From Cytophagia bacterium (GTDB lineage: Bacteria > Bacteroidota > Bacteroidia > UBA7662): a stretch of DNA of 10,346 nt. Positions 7,242 to 10,346 of this stretch are shown one piece after another (positions within the stretch are counted from its first letter, which is position 1; every line of letters starts with the position of its first letter). The notes under the pieces are model-generated. The model saw nothing but the letters and a program-made list of their open reading frames with translations, made no database searches and was not told the origin of the DNA. Location of the stretch: the NCBI GenBank assembly GCA_009926405.1, contig RFOZ01000048.1, positions 1 through 10,346 on the forward strand, read 5' to 3'. Made by a program: the position numbers and the translations under genes.

Positions 7242-8714
7242 TTAACCCTCAGCGGTTGAACCGAAAGCCTCATCCAAGCGGGCCTTGAAAGTGGGGTAAT
7301 CCGTCTCCTGAATTTCAGCCTGAATTTGGGAGCGAAGGATGTCTTCTGCGCTCCTGTATTTGAGGGAATAATAAACCGAAGACTCGTTCTGTTCCTTGGA
7401 CAAATATTCTTCGGCATAGCGACGAAGGGGGATTTGTTCCGGTGAAATTCCGTAGGAAGAAAATTGTTGAAACAACCTGCCTTCGGCCTCCTGGAGCATG
7501 GCTTCACGCTCAATGCGGACCTCGTGTTGTTTTAACAACACATCGATAAGGAGGTCCTTTTTGAGTTGCTTGGCAAACGCCTCGTATTGAGCAGGATCCT
7601 GGTGGTTGTGGTCATGGCTATGATCGTGATCGTGGTCATGGCTATGATCGTGGTCATGGCTATGATCGTGGTCATGGCTATGATCGTGATCGTGGTGGTG
7701 GTGATGCGTGGAATCCCCTGATTTTTCGTTGCTGCGAATGAGTCGCTTCAGAAAGGCATCCGGAAGCTCCATGGGGTGGTCCCCAAAAAACGACTCCATG
7801 ATGCGATACCGCAGCAATTGCTCTGATTCTTGGTCCCAACGGGCTTTGATTAAGTCTTCGGTACGCTTCAAGAATTCCTCTTCGTTCATGGTTTCACCAA
7901 ATACCTTGGCAAAGAAGGCCTCGTTCATTTCAGCTTTTCCTTCCCGAAAGACATTGGAGATTTCATAGGACCAAGTTGAACCTGGCTCTGGAGCCTCTGC
8001 TTCATCAACCTTAAAGGCCTTGGCCGCTGCGCCTCGGTCCTCCCCAAACAAGTCTCCAACCGTCAAAGTCCCGGTCGCGCCCTTGCCCTGCCCAAGCAAG
8101 GCATCCTTCAAAACAGGGGATGAGATTTCGTCCAAGGCTACCAGAACCACCGTTTTGCGGGGAGCTTCGTTGCCTGATGCGGCATCTCCACTGGTTAATC
8201 TCAAAAAGACTCGGTCACCGGGCTCGGCTTTTTCGGGGTAAGCTCCTTCAAAAAAACGAGTTCTCCACTGATCGATCGTCTCATCCATCTCAGCTTGGGT
8301 AGGAACCGGTTGAATTTTGGGAAAGGTTTGACCGTCGAGGCTACGGATATCGATTTTGGGCCGTAAACCCAAATCGTATCGAAATTCATACGCCAAGCCA
8401 AAATCCAATCCCTTTTCAAACGGGTTGTGACCCGATACAGGCAATGGCTGGCCGAAGAAATCCAGGCCTTCGGTACGAGCATAATCCATCAATTGGTCGT
8501 TAACGAGTCGGCTGAGCTCCTCTTGGAGCACGGATAACCCGTAATTCTTGAGAACCAAGCCAGCAGGCACCATTCCAGGGCGAAAACCTGGCATTTTGAT
8601 ATTCTTTCGCAGGTCTTTGAGGGCTTTCTCGACCCGGGGCTGATAATCATCCGGCAATAGATTCAGGGTCAGACGCGCCTCGAGGCTGGACGGGTATTCA
8701 ACAGTAATGTTCAA
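7242..8714 (-). CDS. tig: Trigger factor with a large His/Asp-rich insertion
   Basis: Ribosome-associated chaperone that shields nascent chains. The protein has 490 residues, longer than the 432 of E. coli. The N-terminal ribosome-binding domain (1 to about 115) contains GFRPGMVP (43-50), the ribosome-docking signature in its Bacteroidota form (Met instead of Lys). A divergent FKBP/PPIase-like domain lies about 160-255, and helical C-terminal arms run from about 262 onward. Between two arm helices, residues 337-371 carry 20 histidines: five in a row, then His at every second residue separated mostly by Asp, with some Ser and one Asn. This should bind divalent metals such as Ni or Zn (inference). 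The start is TTG at 8714: an in-frame TAA stands 9 bases upstream and no ATG lies between, while the N-terminus MNITVEYPSSL fits the family start. It heads the tig-clpP-clpX operon. Confidence 0.95.
   Translation of the reverse strand: MNITVEYPSSLEARLTLNLLPDDYQPRVEKALKDLRKNIKMPGFRPGMVPAGLVLKNYGLSVLQEELSRLVNDQLMDYARTEGLDFFGQPLPVSGHNPFEKGLDFGLAYEFRYDLGLRPKIDIRSLDGQTFPKIQPVPTQAEMDETIDQWRTRFFEGAYPEKAEPGDRVFLRLTSGDAASGNEAPRKTVVLVALDEISSPVLKDALLGQGKGATGTLTVGDLFGEDRGAAAKAFKVDEAEAPEPGSTWSYEISNVFREGKAEMNEAFFAKVFGETMNEEEFLKRTEDLIKARWDQESEQLLRYRIMESFFGDHPMELPDAFLKRLIRSNEKSGDSTHHHHHDHDHSHDHDHSHDHDHSHDHDHDHSHDHNHQDPAQYEAFAKQLKKDLLIDVLLKQHEVRIEREAMLQEAEGRLFQQFSSYGISPEQIPLRRYAEEYLSKEQNESSVYYSLKYRSAEDILRSQIQAEIQETDYPTFKARLDEAFGSTAEG
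7610..7693 (-). repeat. tig: Short in-frame tandem repeat encoding the His-Asp-Ser tract of trigger factor
   Basis: Four tandem units in the + strand reading begin GGTCATGGCTATGATCGT. Their lengths are 24, 18, 18 and 24 bp (7610-7633, 7634-7651, 7652-7669, 7670-7693). The 24-bp units differ by one extra GATCGT. All lengths are multiples of 6, so unit gain or loss changes the protein by whole His-X dipeptides without a frameshift. The copies are identical at the base level, including the wobble positions, which points to recent slippage or unequal recombination. Confidence 0.95.
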
Positions 8715-8751
8715 AACAGAGGTTTAGAGGGTGTAGAAAGGGCGAAGACAA

Positions 8752-8786
8752 CAAGCACCGAACCCCCTGAGGGTTCGGATGGCTTG
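8752..8786 (-). terminator. Strong stem-loop between tRNA-Leu and tig (terminator, attenuator or processing signal)
   Basis: CCGAACCC (8758-8765) pairs perfectly with GGGTTCGG (8771-8778) across a 5-nt loop. CAAGC (8752-8756) and GCTTG (8782-8786) extend this below a small internal loop. On the minus strand the hairpin starts at the very 3' end of the tRNA and is followed by TTGTCTTCG, only a loose T-rich tail. It could terminate the tRNA transcript, partly attenuate read-through into tig, or guide tRNA 3' processing. The structure is clear; its role is inferred. Confidence 0.55.
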
Positions 8787-8869
8787 GTGCGGATGGAGGG
8801 ACTCGAACCCACACGCCTTGCGGCACCAGATCCTAAGTCTGGCACGTCTACCAATTTCGCCACATCCGC
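8785..8869 (-). tRNA. tRNA-Leu (anticodon UAG)
   Basis: The minus strand gives a full class II tRNA of 85 nt including an encoded 3' CCA (8785-8787). The acceptor stem GCGGATG/CATCCGC is perfect, with discriminator A. The anticodon stem CCAGA/TCTGG encloses the loop CTTAGGA, giving anticodon UAG (8833-8835) for CUA and other CUN codons. A long variable arm with GCC-GCAA-GGC is typical of tRNA-Leu. The T loop is TTCGAGT; its stem GTGGG/CCCTC has one U-U mismatch at the second pair. The gene lies divergently from rel and 70 bp ahead of tig on the same strand. Confidence 0.96.
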
Positions 8870-8929
8870 TTAACATTCCTGCTGAGAGAAAGTTTGGCTT
8901 AAAGCTTAATTTATCCCTCAAAAAGGGGT

Positions 8930-8937
8930 CAAATATA
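8930..8937 (-). promoter_or_regulatory. Candidate Bacteroidota -7 promoter box for tRNA-Leu
   Basis: The minus strand reads TATATTTG here, an exact match to the Bacteroidota -7 consensus TAnnTTTG, about 60 bp upstream of the tRNA 5' end. I could not find the -33 TTTG/TTG element at the usual spacing of about 19-21 nt, so support is partial. If real, it would drive the tRNA and perhaps, by read-through, the tig operon. Confidence 0.35.
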
Positions 8938-8970
8938 GCCACTGAATTGGCCATCGTGTATTTTTACAAG

Positions 8971-10346
8971 GTGCAAAAACCTACCCTGAACGAGAGCAGC
9001 TGGAACCTCACCCCGGAAGAGGAAATCAAGGAAATTGCCAAACGTTACCGGGGTCTCCTCAAAACCTGTCGGCCTTTTTTGGACAAGGCCAACCGAAAAC
9101 TCATACGGCGGGCCTTTGAAATGGCGGTCGATGCCCACAAAGACATGCGCAGGCGCTCCGGGGAACCCTATATTTTTCATCCCATTGAAGTTGCCCGTAT
9201 TACCGCCGAAGAAATTGGCTTGGGTACCACGGCGGTGATTGCCGCCCTTTTGCACGATACCGTTGAAGATACCGGTTTGACCCTTGGGGAAATCGAAAAC
9301 GAATTCGGCAATGTGGTAGCCCGAATCATAGATGGATTAACCAAAATATCCGGGCTCTACAACAAATCCTCGGATTCCACGCAACAGCTGGAAAATTTCC
9401 GCAAAATGCTGTTAACCCTGGCCGATGATATTCGGGTCATCCTTATCAAATTGGCCGACCGACTTCATAACATGCGGACCCTGGACAATATGCCCTCGGA
9501 TAAGCAGCTCAAAATTGCCCACGAAACCTCCTACCTCTTTGCGCCCTTGGCACATCGTCTGGGTCTCTATAACATCAAATCAGAGCTGGAAGATCTGGCC
9601 CTGAAGTACGTTGAACCCAATGCCTTTCGATCGATAGTTCGCAAGCTCCAAGAAACCAAGTCCAAAAGAGACCGGTACATTCGCGATTTTATTGAACCCC
9701 TCCAAAAGAAATTAACCTCGGCCGGTTTACAAGCAGAAATTAAAGGCAGACCCAAAAGCATCTCGTCCATCCTGAACAAGATGAAAAAACAAAACATAGA
9801 ATTCGAAGAAGTCTATGATTTGTTTGCGATTCGAATCATCCTGGATAGCCCACCCGCCCTCGAAAAAACCGATTGCTGGCAGGTCTATGCCCTGATCACG
9901 GATCAATACCAGCCCAACCCTAATCGTCTCAGAGACTGGATTTCCACCCCCAAAATCAATGGCTACGAATCCCTTCATACCACCGTTATGGGACCGGAAG
10001 GAAAATGGGTGGAAATTCAAATCCGTAGTCGCCGCATGAACGAGGTGGCCGAAAAAGGTCTCGCGGCCCATTGGAAGTACAAAGACCAGGATGGTGACCC
10101 CGCATTGGATGCGTGGATTTCCAAAGTCCGCGAAATGCTGGAATCACCGCAGCCCAATACCATGGAATTCATGGATGAATTCAAGCTGCAATTGTATTCC
10201 AAGGAGATTTTTGTTTTTACACCCAAAGGTCATCTCCTCAAAATGGCCTCCGGTTGCACGGCCCTGGATATGGCCTTTGAAATCCACACAGAACTAGGCC
10301 TCAAATGCATAGGCGCCAAGGTTCATCACAAATTGGTGCCCCTCAG
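8971..10346 (+). CDS. Bifunctional (p)ppGpp synthetase/hydrolase, RelA/SpoT family (3' end outside window)
   Basis: Long RSH enzyme that makes and degrades (p)ppGpp in the stringent response; 458 residues are visible. From the GTG at 8971 the N-terminal HD hydrolase domain has H70 in the FHP motif, H95-D96 with E99-D100 (HDTVED), and D163 and N167 in ADRLHNMRTL, so hydrolase activity should be intact. The synthetase domain follows with GRPKS, YDLFAIRII (D283), INGYESLHTTV and EIQIRS (E348), then AEKGLAAHWKYK, so synthesis should also be intact. A TGS domain begins near residue 411 (EIFVFTPKGHLL) and is cut by the window edge, so the regulatory C-terminus is unseen. No ATG lies near the expected start. 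GTG 8971 fits the family N-terminus best; GTG 8956 and TTG 8947 are alternatives. 'relA' or 'spoT' naming is not settled; 'rel' would be the neutral label. Confidence 0.93.
   Translation, partial: MQKPTLNESSWNLTPEEEIKEIAKRYRGLLKTCRPFLDKANRKLIRRAFEMAVDAHKDMRRRSGEPYIFHPIEVARITAEEIGLGTTAVIAALLHDTVEDTGLTLGEIENEFGNVVARIIDGLTKISGLYNKSSDSTQQLENFRKMLLTLADDIRVILIKLADRLHNMRTLDNMPSDKQLKIAHETSYLFAPLAHRLGLYNIKSELEDLALKYVEPNAFRSIVRKLQETKSKRDRYIRDFIEPLQKKLTSAGLQAEIKGRPKSISSILNKMKKQNIEFEEVYDLFAIRIILDSPPALEKTDCWQVYALITDQYQPNPNRLRDWISTPKINGYESLHTTVMGPEGKWVEIQIRSRRMNEVAEKGLAAHWKYKDQDGDPALDAWISKVREMLESPQPNTMEFMDEFKLQLYSKEIFVFTPKGHLLKMASGCTALDMAFEIHTELGLKCIGAKVHHKLVPL

Noticed and set aside
7610..7693. Possible CRISPR-like repeat array
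   Set aside because: Units are contiguous with no spacers and are in frame within tig, encoding His-X pairs.
8779..8781. In-frame ATG upstream of rel
   Set aside because: It lies in the stem-loop just past the tRNA, and translation from it would read antisense through the whole tRNA gene, adding some 64 residues with no family match.
8929..9255. 108-codon minus-strand frame over the rel N-terminus
   Set aside because: Overlaps the conserved hydrolase domain of rel on the other strand and has no recognisable domain.

Overview
The window most likely comes from a Bacteroidota chromosome. Three things point there. The secreted proteases end in type IX secretion (T9SS) sorting domains. ClpP and trigger factor have the Bacteroidota-type sequence (for example the GFRPGMVP ribosome-binding motif in trigger factor). 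Gene starts lack Shine-Dalgarno sequences. I cannot name a genus from the sequence alone.

Layout. Positions 1-4621 (+ strand) hold three consecutive paralogous secreted zinc metalloproteases of the pappalysin-like M43 type. The first is cut by the left window edge. Gaps of 37 and 18 bp separate them, so they look like one transcription unit produced by tandem duplication. Each has, where visible, a signal peptide, a metzincin-like catalytic domain, a fibronectin-III-like domain and a C-terminal T9SS sorting domain.

Positions 4644-8714 (- strand, convergent with the proteases) hold a protein quality-control operon in the order tig-clpP-clpX-flavoreductase. The trigger factor has a remarkable insertion of 20 histidines in 35 residues, alternating mostly with Asp and encoded by a short DNA tandem repeat. 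clpP and clpX share one base of stop and start codon, and a small NADPH-dependent FMN-reductase-like gene is coupled to the end of clpX. A hairpin followed by a T-run lies at the operon end.

Upstream of tig on the same strand is a tRNA-Leu(UAG) gene with an encoded CCA, separated from tig by a strong stem-loop. Divergent from it, on the + strand, begins a bifunctional RelA/SpoT-type (p)ppGpp synthetase/hydrolase that runs off the right edge.

How the genes work together: trigger factor, ClpP and ClpX handle nascent-chain folding and regulated proteolysis in the cytoplasm, and the Rel protein handles the stringent response. The protease array acts outside the cell after Sec and T9SS export. 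The housekeeping half is ordinary apart from the metal-binding-like trigger factor insert. The protease array and that insert are the parts worth pursuing. I see no new defence system, mobile element or CRISPR array.
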